Shown here piece by piece: positions 18,619 to 26,350 of a stretch of DNA of 64,000 bases (positions are counted from its first letter, which is position 1; each line of letters starts with the position of its first letter). This DNA comes from Marisediminitalea lipolytica (lineage in GTDB: Bacteria > Pseudomonadota > Gammaproteobacteria > Enterobacterales > Alteromonadaceae): NCBI RefSeq assembly GCF_001758465.1, contig NZ_MJIC01000010.1:186001-250000 (forward strand), given 5' to 3'. A program made the translations under genes and the position numbers. The notes below the pieces were generated by a model. It ran no database searches, had not been told where the DNA came from, and was given only the letters and a program-made list of their open reading frames with translations.

Positions 18619-19283
18619 TGTATCAACATCAAAATGACTCCGGACAGGCTATCGATTTACCCGTGGGTAAAGTAGTTTGTGTCGGACGTAACTATCTTGA
18701 TCACATTCAGGAATTAAACAACGAAGTGCCTTCTGAGCCACTGTTGTTTATGAAGCCGGCCACTGCGTTATGTGATGTTACATTGCCGGTGCATATTCCA
18801 CTTGGTTTGGGTGAGTGTCATAACGAACTTGAAGTGGCATTGCTCATTGGCCAGCCGCTGAGCCAGTGCACAAGTACCGAAGCCGCCGCTGCAGCGATTT
18901 GGGGAATAGGATTGGCGCTTGATCTGACCCTTCGTGATGTCCAGCAACGCTTAAAAGACAAAGGGCAGCCCTGGGAACGAGCCAAGGCTTTTGATGGTGC
19001 TTGCCCGGTGAGTGGTTTCACGCCATTAACGGATCCGGCATTGCTATCAGGGCTGGAATTTGGCTTAACCATTAACGGTGAGACTCGCCAGCAAGGCAAT
19101 ACTAAAATGATGATGCGCGATGCGCTCAGCCTGCTTTGCGCAATTTCCGAGGTGTTTTCACTCCAACCGGGTGATATTGTGCTTACCGGTACGCCAAAAG
19201 GGGTTGGGCCCCTGCAACAGGGTGATAGTTTGCAACTGCAAATGGCCCCTTGGTTTGATATTTCGACCCGGGTGGGAGCGTAA
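18618..19283 (+). CDS. ycgM: Fumarylacetoacetate hydrolase family protein (YcgM-like)
   Basis: A 221-residue FAH-fold enzyme. The motifs CVGRNYLDH, EPLLFMKPATAL, HNELEVALLIG and GDIVLTGTPKGVGPL give the metal-binding glutamates and the conserved C-terminal loop. Homologues act as acylpyruvases or oxaloacetate decarboxylases; which applies here is not visible. Its ATG overlaps the transglycosylase stop, and ycgN begins one base after its own stop, so it sits inside an operon. Confidence 0.9.
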   Translation: MYQHQNDSGQAIDLPVGKVVCVGRNYLDHIQELNNEVPSEPLLFMKPATALCDVTLPVHIPLGLGECHNELEVALLIGQPLSQCTSTEAAAAAIWGIGLALDLTLRDVQQRLKDKGQPWERAKAFDGACPVSGFTPLTDPALLSGLEFGLTINGETRQQGNTKMMMRDALSLLCAISEVFSLQPGDIVLTGTPKGVGPLQQGDSLQLQMAPWFDISTRVGA

Positions 19284-19284
19284 C

Positions 19285-19779
19285 GTGGAAGACCGTTTTT
19301 GGGAAACCAAGTCACTGGATGCCATGAGCCGCGAAGAGTGGGAAGCGCTGTGTGATGGCTGCGCCAAGTGTTGTTTGCATAAGTTTATTGATGATGACGG
19401 CAGTGAAGAACCCGCTCCGACCAACTATATGCAGGCTAACGAAGTTCTGCACTACACCAATATTGCCTGCGATTTACTGAACACCAAAACCTGCAGTTGC
19501 AGTCGCTATGCAGAGCGTCAGGAGTTAGTACCTGACTGCGTAAAACTTACGAAGGAAAACCTCAAAGACATCTTTTTTATGCCTACCAGCTGCACCTATC
19601 GCCGCTTACATGAGGGCAGGGGTATTCCATCCTGGCATCCTTTGCTAAACCGGGGGAAAAAATCCGCCATGCATAAGCAGGGCATGTCGGTGCGTGGTAA
19701 AACAATCCCCGAGTCACAGGCCGATCTAGATAACTTTGAGCAATACATTGCGATCTGGCCTCTGGAAGATTTAGATTAG
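19285..19779 (+). CDS. ycgN: YcgN/UPF0260 cysteine-cluster protein
   Basis: A 164-residue protein of the UPF0260 family. The N-terminal cluster CDGCAKCCLHKF, then CSCSRY, PDCVKL and SCTYRRL are the conserved cysteines, probably for metal or Fe-S binding. The GTG at 19285 is chosen because EDRFWETKSLDAMS matches the family N-terminus and GGGAG lies upstream at the ycgM end. Compared with the E. coli protein as I recall it, this one carries an extra segment of roughly 13 residues after HKFIDDDG. Function is unknown. Confidence 0.88.
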   Translation: MEDRFWETKSLDAMSREEWEALCDGCAKCCLHKFIDDDGSEEPAPTNYMQANEVLHYTNIACDLLNTKTCSCSRYAERQELVPDCVKLTKENLKDIFFMPTSCTYRRLHEGRGIPSWHPLLNRGKKSAMHKQGMSVRGKTIPESQADLDNFEQYIAIWPLEDLD

Positions 19780-19893
19780 CCCTGCGCCTTGAGCATCACC
19801 TTTCTTCGGCATCCGTTCACTGAGCGGTGCCGTCGTTCATCTGATTCACTGGTAAGCCGACAAGGAATTTGCTATCACTTTATAGCAAGCAAG

Positions 19894-19946
19894 GCAGGCT
19901 GTGCCCTTGTCGCAGCCTGCTTAAACATTCTTGCGAATGTGTTTAA
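19894..19946 (+). promoter_or_regulatory. Two consecutive hairpins in the leader of a small membrane protein
   Basis: GCAGGCTG (19894-19901) pairs perfectly with CAGCCTGC (19913-19920). Immediately after, TTAAACATTC (19921-19930) pairs with GAATGTGTTTAA (19935-19946) with a 2-base bulge. The second stem runs into the AAGGAT ribosome-binding site of the gene at 19958. It may be a terminator for ycgN or a translation-controlling leader. Confidence 0.45.
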
Positions 19947-19957
19947 GGATTAAACCC

Positions 19958-20191
19958 ATGCCCTACAAAATTAACTTTTTCGCACCACCGGTAGATACCG
20001 ATTACCGACTCAACTGGGAAAGCCTGCTCATCGAGCTTTCACTGGCCATTATTTGTACCACCATGGCATTCTACGGCTGGCACACAGGGATGCTGCTAAT
20101 GGCCTATCCTGCCGGATTTGTGGCTGTTATGTGCTATGGCTCAGTAATTTATACCCTGATTTCTTTTGTTCGGGCAAAAATCAACTCCTGA
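19958..20191 (+). CDS. Small two-helix membrane protein
   Basis: A 77-residue protein with two predicted transmembrane helices (about residues 25-43 and 47-69) and a short soluble N-terminus (MPYKINFFAPPVDTDYRLNWE). The ATG at 19958 has AAGGAT seven bases upstream. An in-frame TTG at 19931 is less likely because it lies inside the preceding hairpin. I do not recognise the family. It is flanked by non-coding sequence on both sides and seems to be transcribed alone. Confidence 0.62.
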   Translation: MPYKINFFAPPVDTDYRLNWESLLIELSLAIICTTMAFYGWHTGMLLMAYPAGFVAVMCYGSVIYTLISFVRAKINS

Positions 20192-20355
20192 TAGTCCTCT
20201 GTGCCTAAAATCATATCCATTACAGCAAAGCCGAACGCTGTTAATGCGCATTGGCTGAGGGACTTTCTTTTATTTACCTGACTTGAGCTAAACTAATGGG
20301 TAATAAACAACTTTTATTAATTATCTACGCGCAAATGGTGCAGGAGAAATAGTTT

Positions 20356-21048
20356 ATGGCAGTCGCATCTAATCCCGTTGTTCGTTGGTTTTTGGCTACA
20401 ATTGCCGTTGTAATAATGGCTGGTTGCGCGTCTAATGGTACCACCATCGGGGATTTGCTAGGTGGTGGGCCATCGCCGCTACAGGGTGACCCCGCGAGAA
20501 CGGGGTTAGTGCTAGTGGATGTGAAACTGATGCCACCTGAAGGCGAGATGTTTGACGGAGTATCAGGGTTGTCTGCGGCTTATCCTGTTCTGCAAAATAT
20601 CCACGATAACACGACAATTAATTACACTGACGAGCGTTACGGACATATTTTGTTCTCTGATGTACCAGCCGGTGAATATCGTTTTGTTATGCAAAATGTC
20701 ACACGGTATACCTTTGACTCTGACCAGTATTATGACAAAAAGCGCGACCGTAATCGTCAAAATTATAATTACCGGGCTGGCGAAGTCTGGCAGGACATAA
20801 TCATAGTTAAAACTGGTGAGCCTGTTTATCGGGGGCAAATTGTCATTACCCCGGAGTCTGCCGAAATATTTGAGATTGGGATAGGTGACGCTTTCAGTGA
20901 TGACGAAACACCTGAGCCGATTTCTCAAGTGCAGTTAAAAACAGACAGCGCTGCAGAAAAAGACAGTTGGAAAAACTACTTTTTAAAGGTCTATCGAAAT
21001 TCAGTTTGGGGGCCCAGAGTGCAAAGCTATCTTGTTACCATTGAATAA
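20356..21048 (+). CDS. Hypothetical lipoprotein
   Basis: A 230-residue predicted lipoprotein. The signal RWFLATIAVVIMAGC puts the lipidated cysteine at residue 24. The mature part is mostly beta, with the segment HILFSDVPAGEYRFVMQNVTRYTFDSD resembling a carboxypeptidase-regulatory or prealbumin-like beta sandwich, but no family is certain. AGGAG precedes the ATG at good spacing. It converges with the acetyltransferase gene eight bases downstream. Function unknown. Confidence 0.7.
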   Translation: MAVASNPVVRWFLATIAVVIMAGCASNGTTIGDLLGGGPSPLQGDPARTGLVLVDVKLMPPEGEMFDGVSGLSAAYPVLQNIHDNTTINYTDERYGHILFSDVPAGEYRFVMQNVTRYTFDSDQYYDKKRDRNRQNYNYRAGEVWQDIIIVKTGEPVYRGQIVITPESAEIFEIGIGDAFSDDETPEPISQVQLKTDSAAEKDSWKNYFLKVYRNSVWGPRVQSYLVTIE

Positions 21049-21056
21049 CGCATTCA

Positions 21057-21605
21057 TTACAGCAGCAGGCTAAACAGCAGGGCATCCTGATTAAGAATAC
21101 GGCGTTTGCACAGGGCTTCTTTCCGCGCACCAAGGGCCTGTGCCAGTTTAATACTGGCCTGGTTATCAGGCAGGGTGAAATATTCTATTCGGTTAAGGCC
21201 TAAGGGTTGTCTGGCTATCTCTATCAGGCGTTCACACAGTTTAACGGCCAGGCCACGTCCTCTGGCGGCAGGAACCAGCCACAGGCCTAAATTGGCATTC
21301 AAATGCACCGGGTGGATATAATTCAACAGACCCATGCCCAGGCACTGTTCATTCCACATGAGTAAGTAGGTAATCCCATAACCAATCTGACGCTGTTGCT
21401 CAAGCGTTGTGATTAGTGATTCTGCATGTCGAAGGGTTACCGGCGTTAAGCCTGGGCCCATGTACGGCTTAACACTGGATAATGCCAGCTTTCCTGCTTC
21501 AGATAACGGCAGGGCGTATTTGTGATGAGCGCGGATAATTTTGACTGGCCCGGCATCGGTGAAAATGGGAGCCAGTCTTACAGGAAGGGTAGTGAGGTCG
21601 ATCAA
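21057..21605 (-). CDS. GNAT-family N-acetyltransferase
   Basis: A 182-residue acetyltransferase of the RimJ/RimL type. The core YLLMWNEQCLGMGLLNYI, the acetyl-CoA loop LWLVPAARGRGLAVKLCERL and NRIEYFTLPDNQASIKLAQALG are present. It probably acetylates an amine or a protein N-terminus; the substrate is unknown. Its TTG start overlaps the dsbB stop by four bases, giving translational coupling. It is the last gene of the nhaB-dsbB-acetyltransferase block. Confidence 0.85.
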   Translation of the reverse strand: MIDLTTLPVRLAPIFTDAGPVKIIRAHHKYALPLSEAGKLALSSVKPYMGPGLTPVTLRHAESLITTLEQQRQIGYGITYLLMWNEQCLGMGLLNYIHPVHLNANLGLWLVPAARGRGLAVKLCERLIEIARQPLGLNRIEYFTLPDNQASIKLAQALGARKEALCKRRILNQDALLFSLLL

Positions 21606-22126
21606 AAGAGTTTCTTATCGATAACTCTGGCTAACAGGACTATAACGAGCACCGCAAAATAAGCGCCGAAAATGATCTGCATCCATTCGGCCATGCCCAT
21701 CGACAAAAACTGCCAGCTGTTTTCCAGACAGTCACCACGGGCAGCAAAAATTTCCGGCAGCCACTCATGTAAAGGAGCCCATTCCGGAAAGTTAGGGAAA
21801 ATTTCACAGGTACCAAAGAAGGGATCATCAGACTCTATAATTTCAATATGCTCAGACGCAATCATAAAACCGCGGACGGCGCTGTAGCCCCACAGGGCGT
21901 AGCCGCCTAACCGGGTAATCGGGTGATTGAACAGCAGCACCAGCAAGCCAGCCAGAACAATGCCCCACATGGCCGTACGCTGGTATATACACATAATACA
22001 CGGCTGCAGCCCCATACCATGCTGAAAATACAACGCGGTCAGCTCTAGGGCAAACGAGGTTGCAAATAATACCAGCCAGGCAGATTTTTGTTCTGCCCAG
22101 CGGCTGAGTCCCTGAAAAATTCCCAT
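21602..22126 (-). CDS. dsbB: Disulfide bond formation protein B
   Basis: A 174-residue inner-membrane quinone reductase with four transmembrane helices. It reoxidises DsbA and passes electrons to ubiquinone. Both redox pairs are present: C43-C46 in QPCIMCIYQR and C107/C133 in GTCEIF and GDCLENSWQF. It follows nhaB by 14 bases, the same order as in E. coli. dsbA is not in the window. Confidence 0.95.
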   Translation of the reverse strand: MGIFQGLSRWAEQKSAWLVLFATSFALELTALYFQHGMGLQPCIMCIYQRTAMWGIVLAGLLVLLFNHPITRLGGYALWGYSAVRGFMIASEHIEIIESDDPFFGTCEIFPNFPEWAPLHEWLPEIFAARGDCLENSWQFLSMGMAEWMQIIFGAYFAVLVIVLLARVIDKKLF

Positions 22127-22140
22127 TCCCTGATGGTCTC

Positions 22141-23718
22141 CTAGTGGCTTGGGGTAGCACCCGGAACACCGGTATGGTGTTCTATTAGATGCATATCATA
22201 AAGCCATTGTGTGACGTCTGCCAGACCCAGGTAAGTTGCTGCTAAACCAACAATTGCCAGCACGATAGTGTAAGGCAGGGCCATGTAAACCATGCGGCCA
22301 TAAGATAATCTTAATAACGGTGCAATGGCAGAGGTTAGCAGGAACAGGAACGCTGCCTGACCATTTGGTGTCGCTACACTTGGCAGGTTAGTACCTGTGT
22401 TAATAGCTACCGCCAAGAGGTCAAACTGGTCGCGGGTGATATCACCATTGGCCAGCGCAGTGCTCACTTCGGTTATATACACCGAGCCCACAAACACGTT
22501 ATCACTCACCATGGATAGTACCCCGTTGGCGAGATAAAACATCACCAGTTGGGTTGTTCCTTCAAAGCCCAGTACCCAGTGAATAACCGGTGCAAATAAG
22601 CCTTGGTCAATAATCACTGCTACTACGCCAAAGAAAACACAAAGCAAAGCGGTAAAGGGCAGGGCTTCTTCAAACGCCTTACCCAGAGCGTGTTCTTCGA
22701 TAACGCCGCTCATGGAGGTTGCCAGAACAATAACCGACAAACCAATTAAGCCAACGGCCGCCATATGTGTTGCCAGGCCGACAACCAGCCAGATACCAAT
22801 AAGTGCCTGCACACCAAGGCGGGCTTTGTCACGAACCGAACGCGCGCTGTCCATGGATTTATCGTAATCAACCAGAATCTGGCGTACTGCCCCTGGCAGC
22901 TTCGCGCCGTAACCAAAGGCTTTGGTTTTCTCCAGTAGTACGGTGGTAAGAATACCTAACAGGAATACTGGTACAGTAATAGGTGACATACGGATAAAGA
23001 ACTCAACAAAGTTCCAGCCGGCTTTATCGGCAATGATCAGGTTTTGCGGTTCGCCTACCATAGTCATTACGCCACCCAGTGCTGTACCAACCGCAGAGTG
23101 CATCATGAGGTTGCGTAAGAAGGCACGGAAGTCGTCGAGATCATTGCTGCCGAAGTCTTTTACGCTGTCATCAGAGGTATGGTCGTGATCGTGGTGGAAT
23201 TCTTTCCCCGACGCGACCTTGTGGTAAATGGTGTAGAAGCCCAGGCCAACAGCAATAATTACGGCGACCACGGTTAGCGCATCAAGGAAGGCTGATAAAA
23301 ATGCCGAAGCAATAATAAACGCCAGAGACAGTACGGTTTTATTGCGTACCCGAATGACCAGCTTGGTAAACAAAAACAGCAGCAGGTCTTTCATAAAATA
23401 AATACCAGCCACCATAAACACCAGCAGTAACAGCACTTCGAGGTTTACCTCGATTTCGTGCATCATATGTTGTGGTGTTGTCATGCCTATGAAAAGCGCT
23501 TCAATTAGCAGCAGACCGCCGGGTTGTAGCGGGTAGCATTTGAGTGCCATAGCGAGCGTAAAGATAAACTCGACAATCAGTAACCAACCGGCCAGAAAGG
23601 GATCGAGCATAAAAATGAGTGGGTTAGCAATTAAAAAGCCAATAATGGTCTTTTTATACCAATCTGGCGCATGTCCCAGAAAATTCTTATAGATCGCCAT
23701 GGTCATAGAGGTTTGCAT
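22141..23718 (-). CDS. nhaB: Na+/H+ antiporter NhaB
   Basis: A 525-residue inner-membrane sodium/proton antiporter. Long blocks match NhaB of E. coli, for example [58 protein letters not shown] and [20 protein letters not shown]. An acidic histidine-rich loop ([11 protein letters not shown]) interrupts the protein near residue 175. AAGGAAA lies before the ATG. A perfect 19-bp palindrome sits about 75 bases upstream. It is divergent from fadR as in E. coli. Confidence 0.96.
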   Translation of the reverse strand: MQTSMTMAIYKNFLGHAPDWYKKTIIGFLIANPLIFMLDPFLAGWLLIVEFIFTLAMALKCYPLQPGGLLLIEALFIGMTTPQHMMHEIEVNLEVLLLLVFMVAGIYFMKDLLLFLFTKLVIRVRNKTVLSLAFIIASAFLSAFLDALTVVAVIIAVGLGFYTIYHKVASGKEFHHDHDHTSDDSVKDFGSNDLDDFRAFLRNLMMHSAVGTALGGVMTMVGEPQNLIIADKAGWNFVEFFIRMSPITVPVFLLGILTTVLLEKTKAFGYGAKLPGAVRQILVDYDKSMDSARSVRDKARLGVQALIGIWLVVGLATHMAAVGLIGLSVIVLATSMSGVIEEHALGKAFEEALPFTALLCVFFGVVAVIIDQGLFAPVIHWVLGFEGTTQLVMFYLANGVLSMVSDNVFVGSVYITEVSTALANGDITRDQFDLLAVAINTGTNLPSVATPNGQAAFLFLLTSAIAPLLRLSYGRMVYMALPYTIVLAIVGLAATYLGLADVTQWLYDMHLIEHHTGVPGATPSH

Positions 23719-23791
23719 GGAGTAATTTCCTTTTGTATCACAGGCTTAATTTGTTGTTCTCAATAAATAATAGACGAGATTTATAAAAATA

Positions 23792-23810
23792 TGTCACTAA
23801 GTTAGTGACA
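23792..23810. promoter_or_regulatory. Perfect 19-bp palindrome upstream of nhaB
   Basis: TGTCACTAA-G-TTAGTGACA has 9-bp arms around one central base, 74-92 bases before the nhaB start codon. There is no T-tract and the location is promoter-proximal, so a dimeric repressor or activator site is the likeliest reading. The regulator is not identifiable from the sequence. Confidence 0.6.
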
Positions 23811-24095
23811 GTTTTGTTGTGAATGTCTGTTTTTACGAGACTTTTCGTCTAAGTTTGCAAAGACTAACCGAAAATAATCCCGACAGGAAGTAGTAAAGCG
23901 ACGTATGTCACACCATAAGCGCATAGCTGTTCGAAAATCAGCCTACCATGAAACTTATGTGTCAAAAGCCAGTTTGCGGTGATAAAAAAGGCCGTTGATT
24001 ATAAGTTATTGTGCTGATTTGGTGGTTAAAACTGTTACACTTTACCGAATGAGTTTAAGTAAGTCCGGATTCGCAGGTAAGCGGCGATTTATTCA

Positions 24096-24130
24096 TTGTG
24101 CATATGAAAATGCATCTGGTACAATCAGTT
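24096..24130 (+). promoter_or_regulatory. fadR promoter with FadR-like operator
   Basis: TTGTGC (24096-24101) and TACAAT (24120-24125) are spaced by 18 bases. Overlapping the -10, ATCTGGTACAATCAGTT (24114-24130) matches most fixed positions of the FadR operator AnCTGGTCnGACnAGnT, including CTGGT and the AGTT end. Autoregulation is an inference. Confidence 0.5.
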
Positions 24131-24164
24131 TGAAAATAAAAAGAACGTTCAGTGGCGAGCAATT

Positions 24165-24875
24165 ATGATATACAAGGCACAAAGTCCGGCTGGTTTTGCC
24201 GAGGAATACATCGTAGAGTCAATCTGGAGCGGTCGTTTCCCTCCCGGCACCATTCTTCCCGCTGAACGGGAATTATCCGAACTTATCGGTGTTACCCGAA
24301 CCACGTTACGCGAAGTGTTACAGCGTTTGGCCCGTGATGGCTGGTTAACCATTCAGCATGGCAAACCAACCAAAGTGAATAACTTCTGGGAAACCTGTGG
24401 CCTGAACATTCTCGAAACACTGGCGCGCCTTGACCAGGACGGTATTCCGGAACTGGTGGATAATCTGCTAGCCGCCCGAACTAACTTAAGCGCTGTTTTT
24501 ATTCGCGGTGCGATTAAAAATAACCCGCAGGAATCTGCTGCCATTATTGCCCGATATAAAGATGTCGAAGAAGACGGCAAGGCATTTGCCCAATTTGACT
24601 ATCAGCTTAACCATGATTTAGCGCTGGCCTCAGGTAATAATGTGTTTGTGCTGATGATGAACGGATTCCGTGGCCTGTATTCTCGCATCGGTGGTTTCTT
24701 CTTTTCTGATCAGCGTGCCCGTGATGTGGCAAAAGAGTTTTACGCCAAGCTGCAGGAAGTGGCCGAAAAAGGCGATTATAAAGCCGTTCCCGTAGTGGTG
24801 CGGCAGTACGGAGTCGCATCCGGCGAAGTCTGGAACGAAGTGCGCGATACCATGCCGCAGGATTTAGTTGATTAA
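24165..24875 (+). CDS. fadR: Fatty acid metabolism transcriptional regulator FadR
   Basis: A 236-residue GntR-family regulator. The N-terminal winged helix ([50 protein letters not shown]) is followed by the FadR-type acyl-CoA-binding helical domain. In E. coli it represses fad genes and activates fabA/fabB until acyl-CoA releases it. Likely targets in this window are fadD and fabB. Length is normal. The gene is divergent from nhaB, the conserved arrangement, and ends in an intrinsic terminator. Confidence 0.95.
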   Translation: MIYKAQSPAGFAEEYIVESIWSGRFPPGTILPAERELSELIGVTRTTLREVLQRLARDGWLTIQHGKPTKVNNFWETCGLNILETLARLDQDGIPELVDNLLAARTNLSAVFIRGAIKNNPQESAAIIARYKDVEEDGKAFAQFDYQLNHDLALASGNNVFVLMMNGFRGLYSRIGGFFFSDQRARDVAKEFYAKLQEVAEKGDYKAVPVVVRQYGVASGEVWNEVRDTMPQDLVD

Positions 24876-24896
24876 GAGCCGTTTTCACGGCTCTTT
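24874..24896 (+). terminator. Intrinsic terminator of fadR
   Basis: AAGAGCCG-TTTTCA-CGGCTCTT forms an 8-bp stem that begins within the stop codon and ends in TTTATG. Confidence 0.8.
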
Positions 24897-24996
24897 ATGT
24901 TTGCACTAAAACAATTCTCCATTCTTTTTGTTTTTAGTATGTGATTTCTAAATTCTCCTTTTACACTGAGTACAGATAGCAAAAGGAGACCAAATC

Positions 24997-25356
24997 ATGG
25001 CAGCTAAAGACGATATCAAAAGCAAAATCAGCGAAGCTGAAGAATTCGCCCGTAAAATCTGGTTGGCAGGTTTAGGGGCATATGGCAAAAGCGTTGACGA
25101 AGCACAAGGCCAGTATGAAAAACTGACCAAAGATGCGAACAAGATGTTTGAAGAACTGGTGTCCAAAGGCGAGACGCTGGAATCTGAAGCCAAAGACAAA
25201 TTTAAAGAAACCACCAGTGAAGTTGAAAGCCGCGTAGCGGACGTTCGTAAAAAGCTGGGTCTGGATACGGATGATACCGATCAGAAGATCGAAGAGCTTT
25301 CTGCCAAGGTCGACGCCCTTACAGAAGCGGTTGCTAAGCTGGCAGCAAATAAGTAA
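24997..25356 (+). CDS. Phasin-family protein (poly granule-associated)
   Basis: A 119-residue amphipathic helical protein. The motif ARKIWLAGLGAYGKSVDEAQ is typical of the PhaF/PhaI phasin family, and the rest is charged coiled-coil (EELSAKVDALTEAVAKLA). Phasins coat polyhydroxyalkanoate granules. No PHA synthase lies in the window, so the role in this organism could also be general lipid-body or membrane association. A strong AAAGGAG site precedes the ATG. A second phasin-like gene follows by 47 bases. Confidence 0.82.
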   Translation: MAAKDDIKSKISEAEEFARKIWLAGLGAYGKSVDEAQGQYEKLTKDANKMFEELVSKGETLESEAKDKFKETTSEVESRVADVRKKLGLDTDDTDQKIEELSAKVDALTEAVAKLAANK

Positions 25357-25403
25357 TACCTGGACAGGCAGCATCTGCTGCCTGCATCAGCTAAGGAGTT
25401 ACT

Positions 25404-25937
25404 ATGTCAGATAAAAAACCGACATCGCCCATTTTGGGTTGGTTTGAGGCCGGGTTAGGCCTGTTTACCGAGCAGCTCAATGCCGCTAATCAGCAGGTAC
25501 AGCAAAAAGTGGGCGAGTCGCAGAAAACGCTGGATGAACTGGCTTCACGCGGCGCCGAAGTAGAAGCGCAACTACGCAAGACAGTCGATCCATCTCAATG
25601 GTTAGAGCTGTGGCGGCAGTCGCCCCTGCACAACTGGATGCCTGCGTTTACAACACCCAAGCAAAAACGCGCGATGCAAATTGAAGCGCTGTCGACGAAA
25701 GTGGATTTGCTGGTAGAACAGGTGGCATTGCTGGCAGCAAAGCAAGCCGCCGCCAAGGCACAAGCCGAAGCAACAGCTAAAACGCCTGCGACCAAACGTG
25801 CAGCAAGCACTACCCGTAGCACGGCCAAAAAGCCAGCCGCTAAAGCAGCAACAACAAAGCCTGCAACCCCGAAGGCCGCCACAACGCGTAAACGCGCTCC
25901 GGCGAAGCCAAAGGATGATGCTGACAAGGCTGAATAG
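25404..25937 (+). CDS. Phasin-like protein with histone-like Ala/Lys tail
   Basis: A 177-residue protein. The N-terminal 110 residues are helical with a tryptophan-containing segment (WLELWRQSPLHNWMPAF) followed by a coiled-coil (IEALSTKVDLLVEQVALLAAKQ). The last 65 residues are a low-complexity A/K/T/P tail with repeated KPAAKAATTKPATPKAA units, as in PhaF and AlgP/histone H1-like proteins. In PhaF such a tail binds DNA and links granules to the nucleoid. The same role here is an inference. AAGGAG precedes the ATG, and an intrinsic terminator follows. Confidence 0.75.
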   Translation: MSDKKPTSPILGWFEAGLGLFTEQLNAANQQVQQKVGESQKTLDELASRGAEVEAQLRKTVDPSQWLELWRQSPLHNWMPAFTTPKQKRAMQIEALSTKVDLLVEQVALLAAKQAAAKAQAEATAKTPATKRAASTTRSTAKKPAAKAATTKPATPKAATTRKRAPAKPKDDADKAE

Positions 25938-26350
25938 CCTGAATTAAACGAAACCAAAAAGCCCGGTGACTTGAAAAAGTACCGGGCTTTTTATTTACTC
26001 GGCCTTTTTCATCACCAGCCGCTCTGTAATAGAGTAGTGTTCATTTTTCTCTCAGAATAGTGAAATTTTGCCTGGATCTATTTTTGTTGCATGAAATGTA
26101 TCTCAAGCAATCAATGTATCGGTATTGACTAACTCCCATCGTAACCAGAAAGCCAACCGCCTATTAAACTTTGGTTCTATTTGGCGGTTGAACAGTAATA
26201 TAACGCTATACATGTCGTGCCTTGTTTGATTAACTAGAGCAAAATTTAACCAAACCTTTTCGTTTTGCCGAATATTCCAGTTTAGGTCTTAGAACATCGT
26301 TGCTCGATTGGTAGAGACTAAATGGTATCCAGGTTGTTGTGAGTTAAATA
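25938..26350. other. Gene-free stretch with terminator and inverted repeat
   Basis: About 413 bases without a gene. It starts with the terminator of the phasin pair. A perfect inverted repeat lies at 26154-26190. The remainder is AT-rich and probably holds the promoter of the gene at 26351, but I cannot assign one. Confidence 0.5.
25956..25992 (+). terminator. Intrinsic terminator after the phasin pair
   Basis: AAAAAGCCCGGT and ACCGGGCTTTTT form a perfect 12-bp stem around a 13-base loop. The flanking A and T runs could allow it to work in both directions. Confidence 0.9.

Larger units (their letters stand above)
23719..24164. other. nhaB-fadR divergent intergenic region
   Basis: About 446 bases with no gene. 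It holds a perfect palindrome on the nhaB side (23792-23810) and a promoter with a FadR-like site on the fadR side (24096-24130). The middle, about 23830-24090, is AT-rich and shows nothing else I can identify. Confidence 0.6.
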
